The position numbers and the translations under genes were made by a program. A DNA stretch of 64,000 nucleotides. Origin: Macrolepiota albuminosa (taxonomy: Eukaryota; Basidiomycota; Agaricomycetes; Agaricales; Agaricaceae). The notes beneath the pieces are model-generated. The model ran no database searches and was not told the origin of the DNA. It worked only from the letters and a program-made list of their open reading frames with translations. Location of the stretch: assembly GCA_027475525.1 (NCBI GenBank), contig JAMWFC010000082.1, positions 1,178,001 through 1,242,000 of the forward strand, read 5' to 3'. Below, piece after piece: positions 1 to 10,955 of the stretch; positions within the stretch are counted from its first letter, which is position 1; the number at the start of each line of letters is the position of its first letter.

Positions 1-25
1 CTCTGTGGTACTTCCTGCTGAAGAC

Positions 26-179
26 AGGAATAAAATGCCTGGAATAACTGAGGCGACAAAGGTGTATACTGAGAATATGCACCAGCACCTCAGTAGTATA
101 ATAGGAATAAAATGCCTGGAATAACTGAGGCGACAAAGGTGTATACTGAGAATATGCACCAGCACCTCAGTAGTATAAT
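26..179 (+). repeat. 77-bp tandem duplication
   Basis: Two exact 77-base copies (26-102, 103-179) in element A gag. See findings: probable assembly join. Confidence 0.9.
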
Positions 180-1049
180 GGATGATGTGGTAGGCATAGC
201 ACTGGGCCTACCCAAAGGTATCAAACTGTGAAAGATGGAGTCAAAACACATCCATCCATACAGAGAAGAGTCCAAGTTTAGCAACTTGGAAAACTAGACA
301 ATGGATGTGTGCAACCATCTGGCCACATGCCAGTATGAGGGTGATTGTCTGGACAGAGAACATATATTGTTCTCCCAGAGTTCTTGGATGGACCTGCCAA
401 GGCCTGGTTTTGACATCACGTCTTGCACTACAACTGTGCAAGACAGCAATGGATGTTCAAGAATGTAATCCTTGAATTATATAACAGGTTTGTGAGCGCA
501 TCCACTATGCAAGATGCTTGGGAGGCATTCATTGCAACCTCCTATACTGAGAGATTGGGTGTTCAAGGTTTCTATGACACCTTGATTGACCACATGCAGA
601 ATATGTTTATTTATCCAGACAATTGGGTAATGATCGATACATTCCTGCATGGGATACCCAATGTGATGAGAGAGTCTCTCATTTGTGATGATGGGCTATC
701 ACCTAAAGTGAATATAGTTGAGGAATTTGTAGCACATGCGCTGTGCTATGAACAAGCTCATAAAATAGCAAGATACTTTGAGCTACATAGCTCAAAGATT
801 CAATCAACAAAAAAGACTGAGCCTTGGAAGGTAGACACCCTCTGGGCCCATCAAAAGAAAATGGTGGGCAATGTGAACCCAGGGTTCATAGTGAGGACAG
901 CACCTTGGCAGGTGTGATGCTTCCAGAGCAATTGACCAGTGGATCATAGGGATGCACCAGCACAGGATCCTCAGAGGGGCCCATGCTGAGAGGGTGCTTG
1001 GCCACATCAGGTTGCTGGTATGGCCAAGTCGCCAACTGGGCCACTGAAG

Positions 1050-1054
1050 GTTGA
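1050..1054 (+). repeat. Target-site duplication of element B, left copy (GTTGA)
   Basis: GTTGA precedes the first LTR and the same five bases follow the second LTR at 12556-12560. This fixes the B boundaries as TGTCA...TGACA and shows that B inserted into element A. Confidence 0.85.
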
Positions 1055-1430
1055 TGTCATGACCCCTCCCCCCCGGAACCTCCCCGGGACATCTCTGGAG
1101 CCCCATCCGGGACCCTCTCTCGTCAACCCCACAACGCACTCCACCCCCACAGCCACCGACACTGCCATCACGTGCATCAACAACCGCCATCAGCCAACCC
1201 CCCCAGGACCCCTGCATCACGGACCCCAGGATCAACCGCCATCAATGATTGGATCATGTGATTCGCCTCCGGCCATTACACATCACGCATCTCACATCAC
1301 AACTTCCTCCATGCCAATTGATCGCACGCCCCCACACGCGCATTCTGGTATACAGTCCCTGCCCGCTACTCAATGACCTCCGAAACCCATCCCAGACACC
1401 CAGGAACCCTGAGACCCGGCCCCGTAGTAC

Positions 1431-1472
1431 TTATAGCGTAGTTCCACATTGTAATCGCTAGTCTTGATATTA
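1431..1472 (+). promoter_or_regulatory. Element B core promoter and predicted RNA 5' end
   Basis: TTATAGC at 1431-1437 lies 29 bases upstream of A1460. The 13 bases from 1460 (AGTCTTGATATTA) are the exact reverse complement of the 13 bases directly after the LTR (1902-1914). The 3' LTR keeps the same arrangement (TATA 12159-12165, AGTCTTGATATTA 12188-12200). The transcription start is inferred from this pairing, not measured. Confidence 0.65.
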
Positions 1473-1536
1473 CTTTGGTTATTGCGTGCCCTCTTGCTTG
1501 ACTGGTACGCCTTGATTGGTACGCTTTGACTGGCAT

Positions 1537-1690
1537 GCCTGAGTATTCGCGTGCTATAAGTTTGGTATGCACTTCGCAACTCTTAAGTTACTAACTTGGT
1601 CTCGTCTTAGAACGCCTGAGTATTCGCGTGCTATAAGTTTGGTATGCACTTCGCAACTCTTAAGTTACTAACTTGGTCTCGTCTTAGAAC
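1537..1690 (+). repeat. 77-bp tandem duplication
   Basis: Exact copies 1537-1613 and 1614-1690 in the B 5' LTR; absent from the B 3' LTR. Confidence 0.9.
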
Positions 1691-1901
1691 CTCTGGTTCG
1701 CGACTCGACCCCCTTCCAACCCTCAGCTACTCTCATCCAAAACCCCCGGACTTAGTCCTCTCTTCGGGATTATCCCCTGTCCCTGTCTTGAACCCCGGAG
1801 TCCTAGCCCCGGAGTTCCAGACACCCGAGTATTCATAGGTCAAGTCCGCATTGTAAGGGCGTTGCTTTCCTAGAAAGTCCCCAACTCAGCGGAACCTGAC
1901 A

Positions 1902-1914
1902 TAATATCAAGACT
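1902..1914 (+). promoter_or_regulatory. Element B primer-binding site of self-priming (Tf1) type
   Basis: TAATATCAAGACT directly abuts the 5' LTR. It does not start with the TGG expected for a tRNA primer, but it is perfectly complementary over 13 bases to 1460-1472 in the LTR. In the Tf1/sushi group, the 5' end of the element's own RNA folds back and is cleaved to prime reverse transcription; the B polymerase also resembles that group. Confidence 0.7.
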
Positions 1915-3942
1915 CCCTCCTTACACCATTCTTGATGGCTACGTATACTCACACCTACTACCCCGCAGGCTACCAGACCGACCCCTACGGACGCCCGGTA
2001 CCTGATCACTACTCCGTGCAGACCCCCCGCCCTGTCTATCCACCTCTCCCGTACGAACCTCAGTATCTCCACCGCCACTGGGCCCCCGACCCCTCCCTCT
2101 ATGATATGGGGCCCTCAGCCAGCTGGGCCCCTCTGCCCAACTTAGCCATGGCACGACCCGTGGAGATCCCCTCGTACTGGAGCATCCCCGGGGGCCTGCT
2201 GGAGACCCCCCCAGTACCCAGTGGACCTCGCCCGATTCCCCCCAGCGAGGGCCCCTTTGCACCCACCCTCTACTACGGTTACCAGCGCCCCGTTCCCCAG
2301 CCCCGAGAACCCCAAGGACTCCCCCACCCCGACTACTTCCCTCGCCACTATCCAGCCACCGCTCCACCCGCTTGAACCCCTCCCTCGCCAATGGGACGAC
2401 AACGCCTCGAGGAGTATGAACGGCAACGGGACGAAGTACTCCGCTCACTCAGGATCTTGCCAGAGGACTTCGCACAATGGACAAGGGCGCTGCTCACGGA
2501 ATTCGGACACGATGACTTCGAAGGCACTCCGGAGGAATAGGCTAACTGCTTGGTTGAATTTGGGGACCGCCTCACGCGAGGAGAACTCCCAGAGCAAACC
2601 ATGGTAAAGTATAGGCGCAATACAATCCTCCGAGAAGAATTGCAGCAGCTGCTCAATGAAGTCCACACGTCCCCCTCCCCTTGACCCCTCAACAACCCCG
2701 CGGACCCAGGTCGCTCAATTCACATTTGTCGGGAACCCCCGGAACTGGCCCCGGCAGCCCCGGCAACCCCCGGCAACCCCCGCGGCCCCCACTCTGGAAC
2801 AACAACAACGGGAAGAACGACAAAACGCCTCAGCCATATTGCGGTCCCTTAACCTGACTGGAGGCCTTTTCGACCAACCCGCTGCCCCCATGGTAGGCTT
2901 GTCAACTCGTCACAGGGCTAATTCCATTCCTAGTACCTTCGAGACCTGGAGGCAACCCCAGAGACCCCTGGAACCCCTCCCGCAAATGGACAATGCCCAA
3001 CCTCCACCCCTGGCGAACCCCAGTAGAGCCCGGGTGGACACCCCTAGTACGGACGACACGCTATGCTACATCGATGAGCTCATGCGCAACAACAATAAAC
3101 AACGTCCTGTGCCCACGCCCGCCCCGGCACCGGCACTGCCCCCCACGTCTGCCCCGGCCCCTCCGGAACCCAACTTCCGTCGCGACCCGCCACCCCACTT
3201 TGACCTACAAAACCCCCTGCGACCCCCAATGCAAGCACGACCCTCCCAGGCTGAATGACCCCCACGCAACCCAGCACCCGACCCAGCACCCGGCCCTCCT
3301 CCGATCAATCCAACACCACCAAACCCTCCCCGACCACCCCCACCACCCCCAGCCAAACCTCGAGAATGACCCCCAGGCCCTCCACCTCCACCACCCCCTG
3401 TGTGGAGACCTGGGCCCCCTTCTGGCAGGAACAAACCCCCCTGGGACAACGGGCCCCCCGGGCATGGACCCCCTGGCGGGTGGGGTCCCGCCCTTGGTGC
3501 TTTTCCTCCTCAAGGAGGGGGGGGTAATCATTACTACTACTATTACAATGCTGGCCCCCCTCCCCGCAACGCTGCCAGGCCAGACGATGCTCGCGACGCC
3601 CTCGCCCACAAAGGATGACTGGACATTCAAAAGCCCGACGCTTTCACAGGCCGGGACCCCCAAAAATGGCGTACCTTCCTCACTCAGTGTCTCAATACAT
3701 TTCAGGCCAAGCCGCTCACGTTTCAGGTTGACAGCTCCCGGGTGGCCTTTGCCGCATTGTACCTCCAGGGGATCGCCTTCGATCACTACACGGCCCTTAT
3801 CCAGTTTGACCCAACAACCCGGCACTTGCTCGCTGGCAAGCCTTTGTTGACGAGTTTTCCGGGAAGTTCGGGATCTACGACACCGTGGCCGAGGCCGAGG
3901 ACAACCTCTTCAACCTCCAGATGCGCTCCAAAGAACGTTTCA

Positions 3943-4096
3943 CCACCTTCATCGTACGTTTTGAGAAGGAAGCTTACGAAACAGGTTGGAACTACAGCGC
4001 CCTCTGGTACGCCCTCCGCCCACCTTCATCGTACGTTTTGAGAAGGAAGCTTACGAAACAGGTTGGAACTACAGCGCCCTCTGGTACGCCCTCCGC
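3943..4096 (+). repeat. 77-bp tandem duplication
   Basis: In the gag core of B; shifts the frame. Confidence 0.85.
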
Positions 4097-4141
4097 TGCG
4101 CCCTGCCACAACGCATCAAGGACGTCCTCCGACTTGCCCCG

Positions 4142-4295
4142 AAACAACCCTCCTACGACGGATACAAGGCCCTCGTCATGCAGATTGACCAACGCTACTG
4201 GGAAGACCGCAGCGAGTAAAACAACCCTCCTACGACGGATACAAGGCCCTCGTCATGCAGATTGATCAACGCTACTGGGAAGACCGCAGCGAGTA
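4142..4295 (+). repeat. 77-bp tandem duplication
   Basis: In B gag, one C/T mismatch between copies; the first copy ends in an artificial-looking stop. Confidence 0.85.
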
Positions 4296-4724
4296 TTCGA
4301 ACTCCTGACCCCCCTGAAACCCTAGGGGAGGACCCCCTTGGCCCTCAGGCGAAGCCCCCAACCCCCAAGGTCGAAACCCCGGTCCCCCCGCATTTCCTGA
4401 TGGCTGACCCCCAGTAAGTCGCGGCCCGCCCAATGCTAACCCCGGCAGCAGCGCCCGCCCCCAGGCCCAACTCAACGCCGCCGTGGCCGCCCACGACCCA
4501 GGCAACGTGCCAAGCCCTGAGGAACCTCCGGAAGACCCTGAAGACTTCGACTTTGCCGACGAACGGGACGAGGAGGCCCTCCGGGCCAACCGGCTTCAAA
4601 AGAAGGGACGGCCCTGGATCGAAGTTCCGAAGGATGTGCAGGAACAGCGATGGAGAGAAGGCGTGTGCATACTCTGCGGTGAGAAAGACCATTTCATCTC
4701 CGAGTGCCCCCAACAACAGGTTAT

Positions 4725-4878
4725 GGGATGCGCCACCTGGACCTTCAAAGGAGAGGACGCCACCTACAAGTACTCGGAAAACGACCCAGCGATTTAGACC
4801 CGGGATGCGCCACCTGGACCTTCAAAGGAGAGGACGCCACCTACAAGTACTCGGAAAACGACCCAGCGATTTAGACCC
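4725..4878 (+). repeat. 77-bp tandem duplication
   Basis: Just after the B zinc knuckle. Confidence 0.85.
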
Positions 4879-4979
4879 GAAGATGCCCTAAATCGCGGAA
4901 TCGACCCTGACATCTTCTCCGCCCCGGTTTCCCATCTTCGCTCCACAACACTCGTAGAGGACACCCTCACAGCTTACTT

Positions 4980-5340
4980 ACCCTCCCACTCCTCGCACTC
5001 CCTCCTCCTCAATACCCGCCTCACCCCCTCCGGAACCCCCCTCAACACCCTCGTTGACAGTGGCACCACAGACAACTTCATCGACGAGGCACTGTCTACC
5101 CTAGCCCCAGAACCCGCTCAACAACTCCCGGTCCCGGTACGACTTTGCCTGTTTGACGGAGACACCTCTACGGCGGGGGACATTACCCACTGCGTGCATA
5201 TGCCCATTACTTTTGCCAACGGACAGACTCACACCCTCCGGATGTTGATAACAAAACTCCACCCTTCCATACCCCTGGTCTTAGGACTCCCATGGCTCTG
5301 AGACACCAACCCCCGCATCGATTGGCGACACCTCACCCTT
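4980..5340 (+). pseudogene. Element B retropepsin-like protease domain 1
   Basis: Aspartic protease segment with the catalytic signature LVDSGTTDNFID (about 5053-5088) and the closing motif LVLGLPWL followed by DTNPRIDW (about 5275-5325). A TGA at 5299-5301 sits where the second domain has an arginine codon (WLRDTNP), so it is probably a decayed CGA. It directly precedes a second, related protease domain in the same element. The product would process the Gag-Pol polyprotein. Confidence 0.75.
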
Positions 5341-5439
5341 TGCCTGACCTGGGACCCGACGCCCAACGACCAACAACTCCCCTAATCCTACCCCAAAGGA
5401 CCCCCTGGACGGGCCTCCACCACCCCCCGGGCTCCAGTC

Positions 5440-5870
5440 TCGCTCGTCCTGATCCTTCGTCATCAACGCCAGGCTGGACGGCACCCCTGGACCGATATCG
5501 GCCCTCATCGACAGCGGAGCCACCGGAGTTTTTATCAGCGATGCCCTCGACCTCCTGCACGACCCCCTCGACCAGCCCCTTCACCTGCAACGCCTTGACG
5601 GCACTCCCTCTGCCTCCGGCCACATCCAGAGATCTCATTCAGGACGCGTGACCCTGGACAACGACTACGAGTTCATATCCAACTTTCTGCCTCCGGCCAC
5701 ATCCAGAGATCTCATTCAGGACGCGTGACCCTGGACAACGACTACGAGTTCATATCCAACTTCTGGTCACGCGACTCCACAAATCGACCCGATGGTGCTG
5801 GGACTACCCTGGCTGCGCGACACAAACCCCGACATCGACTGGAGGACGCTTACCATGACCTTCCCGGGAC
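5440..5870 (+). pseudogene. Element B retropepsin-like protease domain 2
   Basis: A second aspartic protease segment: ALIDSGATGVFISDALDLL (about 5500-5556), then LQRLDGTPSASGHIQ, and the closing block MVLGLPWLRDTNPDIDW (about 5791-5841). It repeats the plan of the preceding domain but is clearly diverged from it, so it is not a recent copy. A 77-bp duplication at 5609-5762 breaks the frame inside the domain. Which of the two would be the active protease cannot be told from sequence alone. Confidence 0.7.
5609..5762 (+). repeat. 77-bp tandem duplication
   Basis: Inside the second protease domain of B. Confidence 0.85.
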
Positions 5871-6259
5871 CCGAAGACCACCCCTCACCGCCGTGCACCT
5901 CCAGGCCCTAGGGAGCGACCCAATGCCCGACACCCCCGGGACAATAGCTGCGCCCCCCACACATACGCCGCCCACGCCCTCGCCCACACCTGTCCAAGCC
6001 CGAAAAGCCCCTAATCAACCCCCAAACATTCCTCAGAACAAGTACAAAGGGCCGAATTACCTGGGCCGGTCTCAGACACACGTCAAACCCACCCCAGCCA
6101 ACACACCCATGACCCTGATCGACCCAAACGCGCTTGACATCAGGATCATCGGAGCCGCCCCCTTCACCTGCCTCATGAAGGACGGAACTCCCACGTTTCA
6201 GCTACACACCTCGCCCTCTCTCCCAGAAGAACACTTACGAGGGGACGCTATCCCCCCGG

Positions 6260-7741
6260 AGAAGAAAACCGAGGAGCAGATCCTCCGAGAAGTAGTTCTC
6301 CTGGAGTATCACGAGTTTGCTGACGTATTCTCCGAAGGAGATGCCAAGGAGATTCCCCCCACCGACCTTATGACCACACAATTGACCTCGAGGAAGGAGT
6401 TGCCCCCCCTTTCGGCAAGGTATACAACATGTCGGAAGTTGAGCTCCGGGCCCTCAAGGACTACCTCGATGAAATGCTCAGTAAAGGATTCATCTGACCC
6501 TCTGCCTCCGCCGCCGGAGCCCCGGTTCTATTCACCAAGAAGAAGGACGGCTTGCTCCGACTCTGCATCAACTACTGGGGACTCAACAAGATCACCAAGA
6601 AGAACCACTACCCGCTCCCGCTCATTGGCAATCTGGTCGATTGACTCTGCAGTGCCAAGGTCTACACGAAAATTGACCTCTGCTCCGGCTACAACAACGT
6701 CTGCATCGCCCTGGGACACGAGTGGAAAACCATGTTCCGCACACGGTATGGTCTGTTTGAGTACCTTGTAATGCCTTTCGGAATGACTAACTCCCTCGCT
6801 GGAAAACCATGTTCCGCACACGGTATGGTCTGTTTGAGTACCTTGTAATGCCTTTCGGAATGACTAACTCCCTCGCTACGTTCCAATACTTCATGAACGA
6901 CATCTTCCACGACATGAGCGACGTCTTTGTGATAGTCTACCTGGACAACATCCTCATCTATTCCGACTCAAAGGAGGACCACCAGAAGCATGTCCGGCAA
7001 GTTCTCAAATGCCTCCGGGAGCACAACCTCCACGCCAAACCCGAGAAGTGCTCGTTCCACACGGAAGAGGTTGAGTATCTTGGCGTCATCGTATCCCTGA
7101 ACAGCGTTTGCATGGATCCCCACAAGGTCAAGGCCATCGTCAATTGGCCGCAGCCCCAGAACGTGAAGGAAGTACAGTCCTTCCTGGGTTTCGCTAACTT
7201 CTACCGGAGGTTTATAGACAACTACTCTGGGATCACAAAACTCCTCAACCAGCTCACACGCAAGGACATCGCCTGGAACTGGGACAGTAAGTGCCAGAGC
7301 GTCTTTAACCTGCTCAAGGAGGCTTTCACAGTCGCCCCCGTACTTCGGCACTACGACCCATCCCTCCCGATCATCCTAGAATGTGATGCCTCCGACTACG
7401 CCATCGCTGGGATCCTCTCACAGATGGAATCTGGCGGTGGGGAACCCTGGCCGGTCACCTTCTACACCCGGTCCATGATCGATGCCAAGCTCAACTACAA
7501 TATTTATGACAAGGAACTCCTCACCATCATTGAAGCCTTCAAACAATGGCGGGCCTACCTTGAGGCAGCCCAGCACCGGATCCAGGTCTATTCGGATCAC
7601 AATAACCTGCAGTACTTCACCACTACCAAGCAACTCAGTCGACAACAGGCCCGATGGTCCGAGATCCTCTCAGAGTACAACTTCACGATCCAGTACCGCC
7701 CGGGATGACTTGGCGCTAAGCCTGATGCCCTCACCCATTGA
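6260..7741 (+). pseudogene. Element B reverse transcriptase and RNase H
   Basis: Core polymerase of a Tf1/Tf2-like chromovirus. Visible blocks in order: [14 protein letters not shown] (6307), [59 protein letters not shown] (6825-6870), the catalytic box [12 protein letters not shown] (about 6937-6970), YLGVIVS, LGFANFYRRFIDNYSG, then RNase H with LECDASDYAIAGILSQ, YDKELLTIIEAFKQW and YSDHNNLQYF. The usual YLDD is YLDN. In-frame TGA codons at 6495, 6642, 7706 and 7739 fall at positions where arginine fits the family. The 77-bp duplication at 6723-6876 also shifts the frame. Open reading resumes as a 299-residue ORF to 7708. Confidence 0.9.
6723..6876 (+). repeat. 77-bp tandem duplication
   Basis: Inside B RT, repeating the block that encodes [16 protein letters not shown]. 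Confidence 0.9.
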
Positions 7742-7878
7742 CCAGACGTCTACCCCAAAAAGTCATTTGAGGCGGAACGCAATGCGTTCAATCATTGCGT
7801 GGTGATCCCTCCCAAACATTTGAATGCCTTACTGATCTTAAACGAGGAAGGGACCCTGAGCCAGATCCGCTGCGCCCC

Positions 7879-8032
7879 CCGAGACAAGTACTTCACCGAC
7901 CATGACCCCTGCAACCCCCCTGATGGAACCGATTGGGACCCCGCCTTCTCCCTATCCGAGACAAGTACTTCACCGACCATGACCCCTGCAACCCCCCTGA
8001 TGGAACCGATTGGGACCCCGCCTTCTCCCTAT
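7879..8032 (+). repeat. 77-bp tandem duplication
   Basis: Between RNase H and integrase of B. Confidence 0.85.
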
Positions 8033-8833
8033 CCCCGACAAAAAACTCCTCTTCTGGGACGGCCGCATCTACGTCCCGGATCATGCCCGACTTTGTTATG
8101 ACGTCCTCCGTCAACACCACGACCACAAGCTCCGGGGACATCCTGGAATGCGTAAGACCCTCCAGCTTATCTCCCAGACTTACTTTTGGCCAGGGTTGAA
8201 GAAGGACGTGACCCGTTACATTTGATCATGCAAGCCCTGCCTCCAGGCCAAGGTCCCCCAACACTGACCGTACAGACTCCTGAAACTCCTGCCAGTCGGA
8301 CAACGTCCCTGGTCCTCCATATCTCTGGACCACATTGTCAAGCTCCCAGAATCTGAAGGGTTTGATGCCATTCTCGTCGTTGTGTGCAGGCTAACCAAAC
8401 AGGGCATCTTCCTACCCTGCCACACCACGGATACTGCCCCGGACTTTGCCCGGCTGTTCCTCGAGCACGTCTTTGCCAAACACGGTCTCCCGGACGACAT
8501 TGTCTCCGACCGTGGCCCCCTCTTTGTGTCCAAGTTTTGGACTTCCCTGTGTAAGGCCCTTGAAGTAAAAACTAACCTCTCTACCACCTACCACCCCAAA
8601 ACTGACGGTCAAACCGAAAGGGTCAACCAGTCCCTTGAGCAATACCTCTGGCTGTACATCAACTACTTGCAGGACGACTGGCACGCCGAGCTCCCCCTGG
8701 CCGAGTTCACCTACAACAACACGCCGCACTCTGCCACTGGGGTATCGCCTTTCTTTGCCAACAAGGGGTACCACCCCCGACTGATGCTCTCACTCCAGGA
8801 CATCCTGTTGCACGCCGCCCACAAGGTCGCCCG

Positions 8834-8987
8834 GGATCTCCAGTCTCTTCACAAATTTCTCCAGGAAGAAATCGACACCGCAAACCAGGCCTATGCAAAA
8901 CACGCCAACCGGATCTCCAGTCTCTTCACAAATTTCTCCAGGAAGAAATCGACACCGCAAACCAGGCCTATGCAAAACACGCCAACC
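8834..8987 (+). repeat. 77-bp tandem duplication
   Basis: In the integrase C-terminal half of B; shifts the frame ahead of the chromodomain. Confidence 0.85.
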
Positions 8988-9059
8988 GAAACGGGAGGAC
9001 ACCCCTGACTGGGCCCCCAGGACAAAGGTATGGTTAGATCAACACCACCTCTGCACCTG

Positions 9060-9403
9060 CCGGCCCTCCCCAAAACTCGATCACAAGCGCCTCAGCCCAT
9101 TCAAGATCTTGAAGAAGGTCTCATCCCACACCTACAAGATCGAGCTCCCTGAACAACGACCCAAACCCCCTCCCCCGGTCGAGGTCGAGGACGAGTACCA
9201 CTACGAGGTCGAAGACATCCTCGACTCCCGGAACATTCGTGGACAACCCCACTTCCTTGTACAATGGAAGGGATACGGCCCAGAGGACGACACTTGGGAA
9301 CCGCAACAAAACCTCGAAGGCGCCCTCGACAAACTTTGGGACTTCCAGCAACGGCACCCGGGAAACGACCCTCCTGGGCACAGGACTCACAGACGGCAGT
9401 AGT
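9060..9403 (+). pseudogene. Element B integrase C-terminus with chromodomain
   Basis: Open frame ending at TAG 9401-9403. It holds a GPY/F-like segment ([22 protein letters not shown]) followed by a chromodomain at about 9200-9360: [32 protein letters not shown], then a helix [13 protein letters not shown]. The aromatic positions typical of a methyl-lysine cage (Y, W, W) are present. Chromodomains on chromovirus integrases direct insertion to marked chromatin, which fits the nested, heterochromatin-like setting. This is the 3' end of the sense coding region; an antisense gene converges on it from 11.7 kb. Confidence 0.88.
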
Positions 9404-9623
9404 GGGCGTAACCCCCACCTCTGGACTCAGTAGGGATTCAACTCCCATGTATACTTCCTGCTTTTCCTTTTTAGATCTTACTCTCTTTTAGTATCTTTCT
9501 TAAGTAGCATCCCAGAATCCGGGCAAGGTACTCTTTCTCACTTCCCTGCCACTTTACTTACACCATTTTGAGTACGACGACTGAGTATATACATTTTCTA
9601 AAAATACATTATAGCTACAGCTA

Positions 9624-9777
9624 CGGGTCATGAAACAGGCAAACAACAAGAAAATGGGGGCCCTGGACTGCCCTCGCCACCCCCTCTCCTTGGCCAGCCC
9701 CGGGTCATGAAACAGGCAAACAACAAGAAAATGGGGGCCCTGGACTGCCCTCGCCACCCCCTCTCCTTGGCCAGCCC
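9624..9777 (+). repeat. 77-bp tandem duplication
   Basis: Covers the 3' end of antisense gene Y. Confidence 0.85.
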
Positions 9778-10444
9778 CGAAATCCTCCCCTACCCCCTCC
9801 AGCCCATGCTCCTGCCACACCTCCTCAGCCAATTGATCCCAAGACGGGAGCTGCTCGCCCTCGTCCAGGACCCGCTCGAACCATGACCCCGGGGCCGGGA
9901 CATTCCGCCGGCAGTGCGCGGCCACCAATCTCCCTAGCAGATCCAGGCCTTGCTCCACCGCAGGGCCCCCTGCTTCCAACCATATCCCCTCCTGCAAGGA
10001 CATGAACGCCGCGGCGGCCCCATCCAGGAGCAAGCGGTGCTCCCGAGCCCAGCCTAGGAATGTTAGTCACAGCCCACCCGTGGACACAGGGGAACCACTC
10101 ACTTAGGGAGGCCATGTGTCTGATCACCACGTCCCAATGCAAGGCCTCGACCACTCCGAGGCCCGAGGGGTCTCGCCCCGGAAGCCCCACCCCCTGCTCC
10201 AGCCTGGCCCTCGACTCCCCCCCGGGCCACTCTCGCCTCTTCCAGCTCCCGGCGGGCCACCTCCCGATCCTCCTCCAGTCCCCGCCGGAGCGCCGCCTCC
10301 TCCTTCGCTGCCTCCTCGTGCTCCTCCCTCTCCCGGTTGGCCTGCTCCAATTGCCCCTGCAAAGCCCTCACCTTGTCACTCAGGGGCCGTCCGGACAGCG
10401 GAGAAAATGTTGCTGGGAAAAGGCGCACTGGAGGGGCCGGGGAT

Positions 10445-10598
10445 GGGGATGGGGTCTCCACGCGCACCCTCTTGGAGGGCCCCGGGGATGGACTGGGCGA
10501 CGCCTGCCTCTTTTCCTTGTCGGGGATGGGGTCTCCACGCGCACCCTCTTGGAGGGCCCCGGGGATGGACTGGGCGACGCCTGCCTCTTTTCCTTGTC
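10445..10598 (+). repeat. 77-bp tandem duplication
   Basis: Inside antisense gene Y, before the coiled coil. Confidence 0.85.
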
Positions 10599-10955
10599 AG
10601 GGCGCCCCCCACGACCCTCGCGCCCAGTGGTCCTGGCCCGGGTCACCCGACGGGTGATCAGGACCACGGGCTGGCCCCGGCCCCCTGGCCTCCCGACCCC
10701 CCGCTGGACACCTCTACGGCACCTCCCCCACCGGTTCCACCACCCAGTCTCATTCCTCAACCCCCATCCTCCAGGTGATTCCCCCCAGGGGCCACCCCTG
10801 CTCCTGCGTGATGCAGCACGCCCTCCACAACGCCGACACAGAGCACCGCTTGTGGTTGAGGCGGCACGCCTTGCATACAGATGTGTTCCAGCAGGACAAG
10901 GGGACTGGGACCTCGAACTCGCACGATACCATTCAGTGCGCACAGTGCATGCACT

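Larger units (their letters stand above)
1..1054 (+). pseudogene. Element A: degenerate Ty3/gypsy gag, 5' part
   Basis: Structural (capsid) part of an old LTR retrotransposon. The translation around 423-917 matches the gag of element G (31258-32052) along its length: LYNRFVSASTMQDA here against LYNRFVNAATMQEA, VQGFYDTLIDHMQNM against VQTFYDDLVGHAQNM, and GLSPKVN against NLSPEVN. Weaker matches in shifted frames run back to about position 1 (KMPGITEA, GITEATKVYTENM), so the element probably starts before the window. Frameshifts and stops are frequent and CpG is nearly absent, unlike element B beside it. The frame is interrupted at 1054 by B and resumes at 12556 with the gag zinc knuckle. Family assignment is firm; the exact gag start is not visible. 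Confidence 0.8.
1055..1901 (+). mobile_element. Element B 5' LTR
   Basis: Long terminal repeat of a Ty3/gypsy element, matched along its length by 11804-12555. It begins TGTCATGACC and ends CCTGACA, giving TGTCA/TGACA terminal inverted repeats. Within it, TTATAGC (1431-1437) is a plausible TATA box 29 bases upstream of AGTCTTGATATTA (1460-1472), the predicted start of the transcript. A threefold short repeat of the type TTGACTGGTACGC lies near 1497-1540. This copy is longer than the 3' LTR mainly because of a 77-bp tandem duplication at 1537-1690, probably artificial, and about 22 extra bases near 1165-1190. Many differences from the 3' LTR are C/T or G/A. Confidence 0.9.
1935..4800 (+). pseudogene. 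Element B gag (broken into several frames)
   Basis: Capsid/nucleocapsid region. An ATG at 1935 opens a Pro/Tyr-rich N-terminus (MATYTHTYYPAGY...) that runs to a stop at 2375. Proline-rich segments follow in changing frames. The retrotransposon gag fold is recognisable at about 3625-4295 (KPDAFTGRDPQKWRTFL, then GKFGIYDTVAEAEDNLF and FIVRFEKEAYETGWNYSA). A CX2CX4HX4C zinc knuckle (CILCGEKDHFISEC) lies at about 4668-4710. Three 77-bp duplications (3943, 4142, 4725) shift the frame inside this region, so part of the damage is probably artificial. Element E (23107-25887) is a decayed relative with the same N-terminus and knuckle. Confidence 0.75.
7742..9030 (+). pseudogene. Element B integrase
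   Basis: DNA strand-transfer enzyme of element B. The zinc-binding HHCC segment is at about 8095-8240 (HHDHKLRGHPGMRKTLQ..FWPGLKKDV..CKPC). The catalytic triad region follows: SLDHIVKLPES (first Asp), VSDRGPLFVSKFW (second Asp, about 8507), and YHPKTDGQTERVNQSL (Glu, about 8600-8640). A 208-residue open stretch covers 8382-9008. TGA at 8223 and 8265 again occur where Arg is expected. Duplications at 7879-8032 and 8834-8987 break the frame on either side of the catalytic core. Confidence 0.88.

Noticed and set aside
2993..3850. Long Pro/His/Thr-rich plus-strand ORF and overlapping minus-strand Gly-rich ORFs
   Set aside because: Out-of-frame readings of the GC-rich gag region of B; no conserved motif.
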